A stretch of DNA of 64,000 nt, from contig NZ_JAIOAO010000001.1 in NCBI RefSeq assembly GCF_021190955.1, positions 930,001 to 994,000 of the forward strand, given 5' to 3'. The stretch comes from Parachryseolinea silvisoli. Lineage in GTDB: Bacteria; Bacteroidota; Bacteroidia; Cytophagales; Cyclobacteriaceae. The translations under genes were made by a program, and so were the position numbers. Shown in pieces: positions 43,565 to 53,088 of this stretch (within the stretch, counting starts at the first letter, position 1; the number at the start of each line of letters is the position of its first letter). Under the pieces are notes generated by a model. It was not told the origin of the DNA, made no database searches, and was given only the letters and a program-made list of their open reading frames with translations.

Positions 43565-44896
43565 TTAATGTCGTATGATCTCGGTCTCAAACTGCTCCAG
43601 GGTCTTGCCCTTGGTCTCGGGTATATATTTTAGCAGAATGAAGAAGTAGAGCAGGCATACGCCAGAGAATATAAAGAAGGTCTGGGGCGCATCGAGTGAT
43701 GCGATCATGACCGGGAAGCCATAAGCCAGCGCAAAACACGCCGTCCACAGCGCACACGTTGCTACCGACACGGCGATGCCACGCACCCTGGTCGGAAAGA
43801 TTTCGGAGATGAGCACCCACGTGACGGGTGCCAGCGTGGTAGCATAGGTGGCAATAAAAGCAAGTACAAAAACAGTAAGCCAGTATCCCTGGAATAATCC
43901 CAGTGCGTAGCATAATCCTACGAGGAAAAGCCACAGCGCCATGAGCGCTGACCCAACCAGCATCAGTTTCTTGCGGCCCAGCCTGTCGACAAGCTGCATG
44001 GCCAGCAGTGTAAAGAGCAAGTTGATGGCACCGATCATGATCTGTTGGAAGAGCTGGTCTTTTACATTCATTCCCGCCTTTTCAAAAATGATGGGCGCAT
44101 AAAAGAAGATGGCGTTCGCGCCGGAAATCTGTTGGAAGATGGCCATCGTGATGCCGAGCATGACGATGAAGGCGATGCCAGGTTGAATCAAATCGCGCAG
44201 CTTGCCTTTTACCTCGCGGGTCATGCCGGTTTGAATCGTTTGAATATCGGCTTCTACCACTGTTGCACTACCGGCCAGGCGCAGCAACACGTGACGGGCT
44301 TCCTCGACGCGGCCTTTGCTTAATAGCCAGCGCGGGCTTTCGGGCACCAGAAATACACAGACAAAGAACAGCACGGCGGGGATGGCTCCCGACGCAAACA
44401 TCCAACGCCAGTTGTTCTCCAGGTCGGCGAGCAGGTAGTTTGAGAAGTATGCTAACAGAATGCCGATCACGACGGTCAGTTGGTTGACCGATACCATGCG
44501 ACCGCGAATGGCGGCGGGGCTTACTTCCGCTATATAGAGTGGCGACAGCATAGACGCTGCGCCCACGCCGATGCCGGCGATGATGCGCCATACTATCAAC
44601 CAGGTGTAGGTAGACGACCAACCCATCAGTAAAGACGACACCATAAAAATGCCTGCAGCAAATGTCAGCGGCAGCTTGCGACCATAACGATCGGTGAGGT
44701 AGCCGGTCACCAGTGTCCCGACGATACATCCTACATAGAGGGAGCTACCCGTCCAGCCCAGTTGTGCGTCGGTCAGCTGATAGTAAGGCTGCAGAAAGGG
44801 TATCGTGCCCGAAAAGATGGCTATGTCGAAGCCGAATAAAAGTCCTCCGAACGCAGCAATCAGACTGATTAAAAATACATAAGAGCTCTTCCCCAT
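43565..44896 (-). CDS. MFS sugar transporter (sugar porter family)
   Basis: A 443-residue twelve-helix inner-membrane transporter of the sugar porter group (XylE/GLUT-like). Signatures are TDRYGRK after TM2, PESPRWLLSKGR after TM6, VDRLGRKKLM in the second half and IPETKGKTLEQFE at the C-terminus. It would carry monosaccharide (galactose or glucose) or a short sugar into the cytoplasm by proton symport or facilitated transport. It lies upstream of susC in the same orientation, 175 bp from it, and a LacI-type palindrome sits 41 bp upstream of its start. Confidence 0.95.
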   Translation of the reverse strand: MGKSSYVFLISLIAAFGGLLFGFDIAIFSGTIPFLQPYYQLTDAQLGWTGSSLYVGCIVGTLVTGYLTDRYGRKLPLTFAAGIFMVSSLLMGWSSTYTWLIVWRIIAGIGVGAASMLSPLYIAEVSPAAIRGRMVSVNQLTVVIGILLAYFSNYLLADLENNWRWMFASGAIPAVLFFVCVFLVPESPRWLLSKGRVEEARHVLLRLAGSATVVEADIQTIQTGMTREVKGKLRDLIQPGIAFIVMLGITMAIFQQISGANAIFFYAPIIFEKAGMNVKDQLFQQIMIGAINLLFTLLAMQLVDRLGRKKLMLVGSALMALWLFLVGLCYALGLFQGYWLTVFVLAFIATYATTLAPVTWVLISEIFPTRVRGIAVSVATCALWTACFALAYGFPVMIASLDAPQTFFIFSGVCLLYFFILLKYIPETKGKTLEQFETEIIRH

Positions 44897-44936
44897 AAAG
44901 ACCGAAATCGTTTCCTACAAAATTGGGGCAAGAACG

Positions 44937-44946
44937 CAAACGTTTG
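44937..44946. promoter_or_regulatory. LacI/GalR-type operator-like palindrome (CAAACGTTTG)
   Basis: Perfect 10-bp palindrome with central CG in the context ACGCAAACGTTTGAAT, resembling half of PurR/CcpA-type sites. It lies between the MFS gene and the AraC-family gene. No LacI-family gene is in the window. Confidence 0.4.
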
Positions 44947-44998
44947 AATGGAGAATTAAACTTAATTCATGGACTTTCTTATGGTCCTCAAATTCTGC

Positions 44999-45883
44999 TC
45001 ATCCTTTTTTGTTGCGGTATTCCTGGGGCGAAATACCCATGATCTTGGTAAACATACGGGAGAAATAATAGGGATCTTCGATGCCTACTTTGGAGGATAT
45101 CTCATTGATCCTCAATGTTGTAAATTGCAGATACTGACAGGCATGCTGGATCTTGAGGTGGTTGAAATATACGACCGGTGAGTAGCCGGTCTTTTTGCGG
45201 AAGATACTGGAGTAATGGGACACAGATAGATTAATTGCTGATGCCATCTGTTCCAGCGTAAGCGACACATCGAGGTGCTGCTGCATGTATTCGATCGACA
45301 GGTCCACAGCATCTTTCTGAATGGTGTGGTGTGCTAACGCAAATTTCTCGGGAAAGGAGAATGACGCCAGCAGGTAGGCAAAGCTGATGTTGGAATACGT
45401 TAAGTTATCAAGGCTATAGCCACTTTCCAGTGCCCGGACGATGGAATCGAATATACGGATGCGCTCATCGAGAAAGGGCGAATAGCTTACATACTCCTTG
45501 TACTGACGCGATAACAGGGAGGCAAAGTAGGGTGCTTGAATGCCTTTGAAATGTACCCAATGAATGGTCCAGGGGCTTTTTTCGTCGGCGCCATATTTGT
45601 GCGGCATGTCTGCCGGAATGATCAGGAATTCATTGGGGTTTACTTTATATGTACCTGAGGGTACCTCAAGCCACCCTTTTCCTTCGGTGCAATAAATGAG
45701 AATGTTTTGGGAGATGCCGTTGGGGCGCTCGCGGTAGTGATAGGCTGCCCGCGGGTAAAAGCCGATGTCTGTTATATATAATGCGTTGACCGGGGGCGTA
45801 TAGCCGCACACTTCCAGTATTTTTTTGGGCAGCACAATGGCCCGCTGTCCTTCGAATCCCTCCCGTTTACGAATTGTCTGCAT
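44999..45883 (-). CDS. AraC-family transcriptional regulator (PUL-linked)
   Basis: A 294-residue regulator with an N-terminal cupin-like sugar-sensing domain (FYPRAAYHYRERPNG, ILIYCTEGKGWLEVPSG, FLIIPADMPHKYGADE) and a C-terminal AraC domain with two helix-turn-helix motifs (LEQMASAINLSVSHYSSIFR and INEISSKVGIEDPYYFSRMF), ending MGISPQEYRNKKG. The layout matches AraC/XylS regulators of sugar genes. It is divergent from the DUF5107 gene and upstream of the MFS/susC genes, so it may control either or both. The longer frame to 46402 runs antisense into the DUF5107 gene, so the ATG at 45883 is used. Confidence 0.92.
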   Translation of the reverse strand: MQTIRKREGFEGQRAIVLPKKILEVCGYTPPVNALYITDIGFYPRAAYHYRERPNGISQNILIYCTEGKGWLEVPSGTYKVNPNEFLIIPADMPHKYGADEKSPWTIHWVHFKGIQAPYFASLLSRQYKEYVSYSPFLDERIRIFDSIVRALESGYSLDNLTYSNISFAYLLASFSFPEKFALAHHTIQKDAVDLSIEYMQQHLDVSLTLEQMASAINLSVSHYSSIFRKKTGYSPVVYFNHLKIQHACQYLQFTTLRINEISSKVGIEDPYYFSRMFTKIMGISPQEYRNKKG

Positions 45884-45952
45884 GTATTTAGCGCAATAAG
45901 ATTGTCCATCAAAAGAGAAACTTAGTCCATTCAACAAGGGGCAAAGGACCGA

Positions 45953-45960
45953 TATTTTTG
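45953..45960 (+). promoter_or_regulatory. Bacteroidota -7 element (TATTTTTG)
   Basis: Exact TAnnTTTG match 19 bp before the DUF5107 gene start. No clear -33 element; this fits a promoter needing activation, perhaps by the divergent AraC regulator. Confidence 0.5.
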
Positions 45961-45979
45961 CAAAAAACAATCGTTTTAG

Positions 45980-48900
45980 ATGAAAATCAATAGCCAAGTG
46001 TCCGTCTGGGAGGAAAACGTAGTCATTCCTACATACGGAGTGGGTAAACCAGAAAAAAATCCAATCTTTCTTGAGAATCGTGTTTACCAGGGCAGCAGTG
46101 GCGTGGTCTATCCGCACCCGGTCATCGAAAAGATACTGGACGAAAAACACGATCAGTCTTACCGGGCGTTGTTTCTGGAGAACCACTATCTCAAGATCAT
46201 GATCCTGCCCGAGCTTGGCGGCCGTGTACAAATGGCGTTTGACAAGATCCGGCAGCGGCACTTTGTATATTACAACCAGGTCATCAAACCGGCACTGGTA
46301 GGTTTGACGGGGCCCTGGATCTCGGGCGGCATCGAGTTTAACTGGCCGCAGCACCACCGCCCCAGCACGTTCGACGCGATCGATTATACAATTGAAGAGC
46401 ATGCCGACGGCAGCAAGACGGTATGGGTAAACGAAGTGGAGCGTATGTTCCGCACGAAGGGTATGGCGGGTTTTCGCCTATATCCCGACAAGGCATATCT
46501 GGAGATCAACGCAAAGCTCTATAACCGCACACCTTTTCCGCAGACATTTTTGTGGTGGGCTAACCCGGCAGTAAAAGTAAACGACGATTATCAATCGGTC
46601 TTCCCGCCGGACGTGCACGCGGTGTTTGATCACGGTAAGCGTGATGTGTCGGAGTTTCCGATCGCGAAGGGCACGTACTATAAAGTAGATTATTCGGCCG
46701 GCGTGGATATTTCGCGCTATAAAAATATACCGGTACCGACGTCGTATATGGCGATCACGTCCCGGTATGATTTTATGGGTGGATACGAGCACGACTCGCG
46801 TGGCGGGTTGTTGCACGTGGCCAACCACCATGTGTCGCCGGGTAAAAAACAATGGACGTGGGGCAACGGCGAGTTCGGTTACGCGTGGGACCGCAATCTG
46901 ACGGACGAAGACGGCCCCTATATCGAGTTGATGACGGGTGTCTTTACCGACAACCAGCCCGACTTCTCGTGGATTCAGCCTTTTGAAGAACGTACGTTTA
47001 CGCAATACTTCATGCCGTACGGCGAGTTGGGAGTTGTGAAGAACGCTACCCGCGACGCGATGGTGAGTCTGGAGCTACAAGGTTCGTCGGTTGCTATAAA
47101 GTTATACGCCACGGCGCTGTACGAAGGGGCCGTGCTGGAGGTATTTCATAACGGCCGTGGTGTGCACAAAGAAGTGATTACCGTATCGCCCGAGCACATT
47201 TATACTGCCACCGTGAAGCTTGACAGCGTACCACAGGCGGAACAAGTTCGTTTGGTGTTGCGTAGCGCTACCGGCAAAGTATTGGTGGAGTATCAACCGG
47301 ATAAGCCCGAAGTGAAACCTATACCCAATCCGGCCAGTCCGGCGTTGGCCCCCGCTGTGATCACAAGCGTCGAGCAGCTCTTCCTTACAGGCTTACATAT
47401 TGAGCAATACCGTCACGCTACGTATCGCGCCACCGATTATTACCAGGAGGCCTTGCGCCGCGAGCCTGGCGATGTTCGCAACAACAACGCGCTCGGCTTG
47501 TGGTTTCTCAAGCGTGGTCAGTTTGTACAGGCGGCGCCGTACTTCCGCACGGCCATCGCTACGCTGACCCAACGCAATCCTAACCCGTATGACGGCGAGC
47601 CGTATTTTAATCTCGGTCTCTGCCTCTCCTACCTGGGTCAGTTTGACGAAGCGTTTGACGTATTCTATAAGGCGTGCTGGAATGCAGCCTGGCAGGACAG
47701 TGCTTATCTGCAGCTGGCACGCCTGGCTACACGCAGAGGCGCTTACGAGGAGGCGCTCGACCTGGTGGAGAAGTCGCTGGTACGCAACTATCATAGCCAT
47801 ACCGCACGTCATCTGAAGGCAGTACTGCTGCGTACGCTGGGCCGCACGGCCGATGCGCATGCGTGGATTGCGGCTTCGCTGGCGATTGACAACTTTAACT
47901 ATGGTTGCCTGTACGAAGAAGTCTTGCTGTTGGCGACAAACGCTGCGGCTGTCGCCGACAAAACCCGTCAGCTGCAACACCTGATACGTGGTTATGTGCA
48001 CAACTATATCGAGTATGCGTTTGACTACGCCCATGCGGGACTGTATACTGAGGCCTCCAGCTTCCTGAAGCTTTCCCTGAAAGCGGGCGAGCCCACGTAC
48101 CCCATGGTGCTTTACTACCTGGGTTACTTTGCCGGGCTGATGCACGACACGGCTACTGCCAGTCGGTGGTACGCACAAGCAGCAACCGCCGCACCTGATT
48201 ATTGTTTTCCGAATCGTTTGGAGGATGTACCTGTGCTGCAAGCCGCGTTGGCAGCCCATGTGCATGATGCCAAGGCACATTATTATCTTGGCAATTATTG
48301 GTATGCTAACCGTCAGTACACAGAGGCTATTGCGTGCTGGGAGAAGTCGGTGCAGTACGATGCCTCGTTCCCGACGGCACATCGCAACCTGGCGCTGGCG
48401 TATTATAACAAACAACAAGATGCTCAGAAAGCGCTGACATCCCTGGAGCGGGCCTTTACGCTTAACCCTACCGATGCGCGGGTGCTGATGGAGCTGGATC
48501 AGCTTTACAAGCAACTGAACAAGCCCCACGCCGAGCGCCTGGCGCTGCTGGAGAAATATCTCGACCTGACGGTGGACCGCGACGATCTATACCTGGAGCG
48601 TGTCACGCTGTATAATCTGTTGGGTCAGTTCCAACGGGCGCGTCAACTACTGGCAGCACGTATCTTCCATCCGTGGGAAGGCGGCGAGGGCAAGGTGGTG
48701 GGTCAATACCTGCTATGCCACCTTGAGCAGGCCAAAGAGGCGATTTTGCAAGGTGCCTATATCGAAGCCCTGGAACTGCTGGAAGCTGCCGAAACCTATC
48801 CACACAACCTGGGCGAAGGCAAACTGTATGGCGCCCAGGAAAATGATATCTTCTATCTGAAGGGCTGTTGCTACGAGGCGCTCGACCAGCCGGCTCAAGC

Positions 48901-49324
48901 GGAAGCTTTGTTTCGGAAGGCTACGCAGGGGCTAAGCGAGCCGGCACAGGCAGTCTATTATAACGACCAGCAGCCTGACAAGATCTTTTACCAGGGTCTT
49001 GGTTGGAAGAAGCTTGGCACGCCTGATCAGGCTACTACAATCTTCCAGCGTCTGATCGACTTCGGCGCAGCGCACCTGAACGATAAGATTCGCATCGATT
49101 ACTTCGCGGTGTCGCTGCCCGATCTGCTGGTCTTCGATCAGGATCTTGATCTGCGCAACCGTATTCATTGCCACTACCTCATGGGGTTAGGGCACCTGGG
49201 CCTGGGTCAGGCCACACAGGCAGAAGAACACTTCCAGGCCGTGCTGGCGGCAAATGCCAATCATTTGGGGGCGTTCTTCCATCGGAAGATGAATCGTCTG
49301 ATCCTTCAGCCGACTGTAGTATAA
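45980..49324 (+). CDS. DUF5107-domain protein with long TPR array
   Basis: A 1114-residue protein without export signal. The N-terminal ~400 residues form a DUF5107 beta-sandwich of the galactose-mutarotase type (ALFLENHYLKIMILPELGGR, WISGGIEFNWPQHHRPSTFD, SFPPDVHAVFDHGKR-like region, PYIELMTGVFTDNQPDFSW). From about residue 460 a long series of TPR-like helix pairs follows to the C-terminus (ALGLWFLKRGQFVQAAPYFR, YFNLGLCLSYLGQFDEAFDV, YYLGNYWYANRQYTEAIACW). Such proteins occur near sugar-utilisation genes; a carbohydrate-binding or processing role is inferred, with no known reaction. It is a single gene ending at a terminator. Confidence 0.88.
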   Translation: MKINSQVSVWEENVVIPTYGVGKPEKNPIFLENRVYQGSSGVVYPHPVIEKILDEKHDQSYRALFLENHYLKIMILPELGGRVQMAFDKIRQRHFVYYNQVIKPALVGLTGPWISGGIEFNWPQHHRPSTFDAIDYTIEEHADGSKTVWVNEVERMFRTKGMAGFRLYPDKAYLEINAKLYNRTPFPQTFLWWANPAVKVNDDYQSVFPPDVHAVFDHGKRDVSEFPIAKGTYYKVDYSAGVDISRYKNIPVPTSYMAITSRYDFMGGYEHDSRGGLLHVANHHVSPGKKQWTWGNGEFGYAWDRNLTDEDGPYIELMTGVFTDNQPDFSWIQPFEERTFTQYFMPYGELGVVKNATRDAMVSLELQGSSVAIKLYATALYEGAVLEVFHNGRGVHKEVITVSPEHIYTATVKLDSVPQAEQVRLVLRSATGKVLVEYQPDKPEVKPIPNPASPALAPAVITSVEQLFLTGLHIEQYRHATYRATDYYQEALRREPGDVRNNNALGLWFLKRGQFVQAAPYFRTAIATLTQRNPNPYDGEPYFNLGLCLSYLGQFDEAFDVFYKACWNAAWQDSAYLQLARLATRRGAYEEALDLVEKSLVRNYHSHTARHLKAVLLRTLGRTADAHAWIAASLAIDNFNYGCLYEEVLLLATNAAAVADKTRQLQHLIRGYVHNYIEYAFDYAHAGLYTEASSFLKLSLKAGEPTYPMVLYYLGYFAGLMHDTATASRWYAQAATAAPDYCFPNRLEDVPVLQAALAAHVHDAKAHYYLGNYWYANRQYTEAIACWEKSVQYDASFPTAHRNLALAYYNKQQDAQKALTSLERAFTLNPTDARVLMELDQLYKQLNKPHAERLALLEKYLDLTVDRDDLYLERVTLYNLLGQFQRARQLLAARIFHPWEGGEGKVVGQYLLCHLEQAKEAILQGAYIEALELLEAAETYPHNLGEGKLYGAQENDIFYLKGCCYEALDQPAQAEALFRKATQGLSEPAQAVYYNDQQPDKIFYQGLGWKKLGTPDQATTIFQRLIDFGAAHLNDKIRIDYFAVSLPDLLVFDQDLDLRNRIHCHYLMGLGHLGLGQATQAEEHFQAVLAANANHLGAFFHRKMNRLILQPTVV

Positions 49325-49351
49325 GTGAGTTACATATTGGTTTGAGAACGG

Positions 49352-49388
49352 AAAAGAGGTCAGTTTACGCTGGCCTTTTTTCTTTTTT
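49352..49388 (+). terminator. Terminator after DUF5107 gene
   Basis: Stem AGGTCAG / CTGGCCT (one G-U pair) with a 6-nt loop and a long T-rich tail, 32 bp past the stop codon. Confidence 0.8.
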
Positions 49389-49395
49389 GGGCGCC

Positions 49396-49527
49396 ATTGC
49401 CTTGTAAAATAGCAGTAGACGGGCTCGGATTGCCTTGTATTTTAGCATCGGAAGGTTCCGGATTGCCTTGTCTTTTAGCATCGGGAAGATCCGGATTGCC
49501 TTGTCTTTAACATCGGAAGAGCTCGGG
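49396..49527. repeat. Four-copy 33-bp tandem repeat
   Basis: Four contiguous units begin ATTGCCTTGT at 49396, 49429, 49462 and 49495, each exactly 33 bp; unit 1 is the most divergent. Unit junctions tend to form a TCCGGA-type palindrome (ATCCGGAT at the third junction). The unit is 11 codons long and is open on the minus strand, giving an 11-residue repeat around LKDKAIRNLPM, but no gene signals support it. It occupies the intergenic space between the DUF5107 terminator and the glucose dehydrogenase gene. Confidence 0.85.
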
Positions 49528-49592
49528 TACGATTTTGAATAGCCTGGACTAAACAATAAATTGTACATCTACTAATAAGTCACAGATAACCC

Positions 49593-50399
49593 ATGGACAA
49601 AAAGAAACTGCAGGATCAGGTTGCAATCGTTACGGGTGCCAGCTCGGGTATTGGGGCCGGCATTGCCAGGGCGTTGGCGCGGGAAGGTGCGCGCGTGGTA
49701 GTGAACTATTCGAGCAGCCCCGATAAGGCGGCGGAAGTGTTGAAAGAAATACACGACGGCGGCGGCGAGGGGTTTACGGTCAAGGCCAACGTCAGCAAAG
49801 AGGAAGACGTGAAGGCTATGTTTGCCGAGACTATTAAGCGTTATGGTACCGTTGATATCCTGATCAACAACGCGGGCCTACAGAAAGATGCCAGGTTCCA
49901 TGAGATGACGTTAGAGGAGTGGAACCAGGTGATCGGCATCAATCTGACAGGGCAGTTTCTGTGTGCACGCGAGGCTATTAAAGAATTTATGCGCCGCGGC
50001 ATGGTGCCCGAGCGTTCCAAATCGATGGGCAAGATCATTTGCATCAGCTCGGTGCACGAAGTTATTCCCTGGGCGGGCCATGCCAATTACGCGGCCTCCA
50101 AGGGGGGCGTGATGATGCTGATGAAAACGATCGCGCAGGAGTATGCGCCGCAGAAGATCCGCATTAATAGCATTGGCCCGGGGGCGATCCGCACGCCGAT
50201 TAACTATGCTGCCTGGCAAACACCACAGGCTTATAATCAACTGCTCAAGCTCATCCCTGCCAAACGCATCGGCGAGACCGAAGACGTTAACGGCGCAGCG
50301 GTGTGGCTGGCGTCCGACGACTCGGAATACGTCAACGGCATCACGTTGTTTGTCGACGGGGGTATGTTGCTATACCCGGGGTTTGAAGACAATGGGTGA
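49593..50399 (+). CDS. SDR-family glucose 1-dehydrogenase
   Basis: A 268-residue classical short-chain dehydrogenase that probably oxidises beta-D-glucose to gluconolactone with NAD(P). Coenzyme motif TGASSGIG (14-21), INNAG near 90, catalytic S153, Y166 and K170 (NYAASKGG) and the PGAIRTPIN loop are present; the C-terminus GGMLLYPGFEDN resembles glucose dehydrogenases closely. The fold is cytoplasmic. It begins the cluster with GH63 and GH15 enzymes, 26 bp ahead of GH63, which would supply its glucose. Confidence 0.9.
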   Translation: MDKKKLQDQVAIVTGASSGIGAGIARALAREGARVVVNYSSSPDKAAEVLKEIHDGGGEGFTVKANVSKEEDVKAMFAETIKRYGTVDILINNAGLQKDARFHEMTLEEWNQVIGINLTGQFLCAREAIKEFMRRGMVPERSKSMGKIICISSVHEVIPWAGHANYAASKGGVMMLMKTIAQEYAPQKIRINSIGPGAIRTPINYAAWQTPQAYNQLLKLIPAKRIGETEDVNGAAVWLASDDSEYVNGITLFVDGGMLLYPGFEDNG

Positions 50400-50425
50400 T
50401 ACATCCTTTTGGTTATCTTTAGCAC

Positions 50426-53041
50426 ATGAACGCAGAAAAGACACGTCTGCAGGAAGACGTCGCGAAGGACAAAAACTGGCGCAAGTGGGGTCCCTATCTA
50501 ACGGAACGGCAATGGGCCACAGTACGGGAGGACTACAGCGAAAACGGTAACGCCTGGCAATATCTCACACACGACATGGCCCGCAGCAAGGCCTACCGGT
50601 GGGGTGAGGAAGGCATCGGCGGCATTAGCGACGACAAACAATACCTGTGTTTTGCCTTCGGTTTCTGGAACGGCAAAGATCCTATTCTCAAAGAGCGCAT
50701 GTTTGGGTTGACCGGTTTCGAGGGCAACCACGGCGAAGACTGTAAGGAGCATTATTATTACCTCGACAGCACGCCGACGCATTCGTACATGAAGATGCTG
50801 TACAAGTATCCGCAGGCAGCCTTTCCCTATGCGCAGCTGGTGGAAGAAAACCGCAAGCGGACCAAGACAGACCCCGAGTATGAGCTGATCGATACCGGCG
50901 TGTTTGACAACAACCGCTACTTCGACATCTCGATGGAATACGCCAAGGCTGACGACCGGGACATGCTCATTCGCGTGACGGTGCACAACCTGGGCAGCGA
51001 GCCGGCTACGCTGGACGTGTTGCCGCAGGTATGGTTTCGCAATATCTGGTCGTGGAAGAGCGGTACTCAAAAGCCCGACCTTTTTCAGGATGAAGAGGGC
51101 GTGATTCAGCTTAATCATCAACGGCTTGGCAAATATTACTTTTATGCCGAGGAGCCCGATGAGACACTGTTCTGCGAGAACGAGACCAATACACAACGTC
51201 TGTATAACTATCCATCGCCGGGTACCTTTAAGGACGGTGTTCACGAGTATGTCGTTAATAAAAAGACTAGCGCCGTAAACACCACGCGCCACGGCACCAA
51301 AGCTGCCGTGCGTTATACCCTTACGCTTGCCCCCGGCGAGAAACGAACGCTGCGGCTGCGGCTGGCCTATCGGTATCTGTTCAATCCATTCCAGAAGTTC
51401 GACGAAATCTTCTCGCAGCGTATGCAAGACGCCGACGATTTTTATCACGAGCTGCAGGAGAAGATCGAGGACGAAGACGACCGCAATATTCAACGGCAGG
51501 CCTTTGCAGGCATGCTGTGGAGCAAACAATATTATTACTATGACGTGGGCAAGTGGATACGCGGTGACGATGGTCAACCTGCCCCTGCCAGCCGCAAGCT
51601 GGGCCGTAACCGCGAGTGGATGCACCTGCGGAACTCCGACATTATCTCCATGCCGGACAAGTGGGAGTACCCGTGGTATGCGGCGTGGGATCTTGCTTTT
51701 CATACCATTCCGCTGGCGGTAGTAGATGCCGAGTTTGCCAAGAGCCAGCTATTGCTTTTCACTAAGGAGTGGTACATGCATCCCAACGGGCAGCTACCGG
51801 CATACGAGTGGGCGCTAAGCGATGTGAATCCACCGGTGCATGCATGGGCAACGTACCGGGTATACAAGATTGACGAAAAGCGAAACGGTAAAGGTGATCG
51901 TGTTTTTTTGGAAGAGGTCTTTCACAAGTTATTGCTCAACTTCACCTGGTGGGTGAATAAGAAGGATAATGAGGGTAATAACATTTTCCAGGGCGGCTTC
52001 CTGGGAATGGATAACATTGGTGTTTTTGACCGGAACACGAAACTGCCCAGTGGGGAATATCTCGAACAGTCGGACGGTACAAGCTGGATGGCGATGTATA
52101 CGCTGAATATGCTTCGTCTCTCCCTGGAGCTTTCCAAGGAGAACCCGGTATATCAAAGCCTGGCTACGAAGTTCTTCGAGCACTTTCTCTACATTGCCGG
52201 CGCCATGGCCAACATCGGCGGCGAGGGCATTAACTTGTGGGACGATGAAGACGAGTTCTTCTACGATGTGCTCAATACCTCCGACAACCAGTACAAACGC
52301 CTCAAGGTGCGTTCAATGGTCGGGTTGATCCCGCTCTTTGCCGTTGAAATTCTCGACGAGGAGATCTTTGAATCTAATCCGCAGTTCCGCGAGCGGCTGC
52401 AATGGTTTTTACAACATCGTGCGGACCTGGCGGGGCTTATTTCGCGGTGGGTAGAAAAAGGAAAGAAGGAGCGCCACTTGTTGTCGCTGCTGCGTGGCCA
52501 TCGCATGAAACGTATTCTGCGGCGTATGTTGGATGAGGCAGAGTTCCTCTCACCGTACGGTATACGCGCGCTGTCAAAAGTATACGATGCGAAACCCTAT
52601 ACATTTCATACCGATGGTATGGATTTAAAGGTAAAATATATACCGGGCGAGAGCGACTCCACCATGTTTGGCGGGAATTCGAACTGGCGGGGACCTATCT
52701 GGTTTCCGGTCAACTACTTGCTAATCGAATCGCTGCAACGTTTTTATCAATATTATGGTGATGAATTCAAGATTGAGCACCCTACGGGCTCGGGACAGAT
52801 GCGCACCTTGCAAGAAATTGCGGATGATTTAAGTGAACGGCTCGTGCGAATCTTTCGCAAAGATGCGTCCGGGAAGCGTCCGGTTTACGGTCACCATCCG
52901 AAGCTTCAAAGCGATCCGAATTTCCGCGATTACATTTATTTCTATGAGTATTTCCACGGCGACAATGGTCGTGGCATCGGCGCTACCCATCAAACAGGGT
53001 GGACGGGACTCGTTGCCAAACTGATTCAGCCCAAGACGTAG
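50426..53041 (+). CDS. GH63-family glucosidase (MGH1-like)
   Basis: An 871-residue cytoplasmic enzyme (no export signal) of the bacterial GH63 group. Recognised by [36 protein letters not shown]-like N-terminus, [58 protein letters not shown] and [20 protein letters not shown]; the (alpha/alpha)6 barrel occupies the C-terminal half. Characterised bacterial relatives hydrolyse alpha-glucosyl bonds, including glucosylglycerate or mannosylglycerate in some; the exact substrate is not predictable. It follows the glucose dehydrogenase gene by 26 bp. Confidence 0.9.
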   Translation: MNAEKTRLQEDVAKDKNWRKWGPYLTERQWATVREDYSENGNAWQYLTHDMARSKAYRWGEEGIGGISDDKQYLCFAFGFWNGKDPILKERMFGLTGFEGNHGEDCKEHYYYLDSTPTHSYMKMLYKYPQAAFPYAQLVEENRKRTKTDPEYELIDTGVFDNNRYFDISMEYAKADDRDMLIRVTVHNLGSEPATLDVLPQVWFRNIWSWKSGTQKPDLFQDEEGVIQLNHQRLGKYYFYAEEPDETLFCENETNTQRLYNYPSPGTFKDGVHEYVVNKKTSAVNTTRHGTKAAVRYTLTLAPGEKRTLRLRLAYRYLFNPFQKFDEIFSQRMQDADDFYHELQEKIEDEDDRNIQRQAFAGMLWSKQYYYYDVGKWIRGDDGQPAPASRKLGRNREWMHLRNSDIISMPDKWEYPWYAAWDLAFHTIPLAVVDAEFAKSQLLLFTKEWYMHPNGQLPAYEWALSDVNPPVHAWATYRVYKIDEKRNGKGDRVFLEEVFHKLLLNFTWWVNKKDNEGNNIFQGGFLGMDNIGVFDRNTKLPSGEYLEQSDGTSWMAMYTLNMLRLSLELSKENPVYQSLATKFFEHFLYIAGAMANIGGEGINLWDDEDEFFYDVLNTSDNQYKRLKVRSMVGLIPLFAVEILDEEIFESNPQFRERLQWFLQHRADLAGLISRWVEKGKKERHLLSLLRGHRMKRILRRMLDEAEFLSPYGIRALSKVYDAKPYTFHTDGMDLKVKYIPGESDSTMFGGNSNWRGPIWFPVNYLLIESLQRFYQYYGDEFKIEHPTGSGQMRTLQEIADDLSERLVRIFRKDASGKRPVYGHHPKLQSDPNFRDYIYFYEYFHGDNGRGIGATHQTGWTGLVAKLIQPKT

Positions 53042-53088
53042 TTTGTCCCCGGCGGCATGGCTGGCACTCTATTTTATCAGATGCCGGT

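Noticed and set aside
45846-45870. tRNA T-loop-like TTCGAATCCC
   Set aside because: No acceptor or anticodon stem around it; it lies in the AraC-family coding sequence.
45884-46402. N-terminal extension of the AraC-family gene
   Set aside because: It is antisense to the start of the DUF5107 gene and removes the divergent promoter region.
47393-48529. 378-codon minus-strand frame
   Set aside because: Shadow of the TPR region of the DUF5107 gene; composition and neighbouring signals do not support coding.
49396-49527. CRISPR array
   Set aside because: The 33-bp units are directly adjacent with no spacers, and no cas genes are present.
49365-49568. Minus-strand repeat protein encoded by the 33-bp units
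   Set aside because: The frame exists only because the repeat length is divisible by three; it crosses the DUF5107 terminator and has no start-signal support.
50498-51703. 401-codon minus-strand frame
   Set aside because: Antisense shadow of the GH63 gene.
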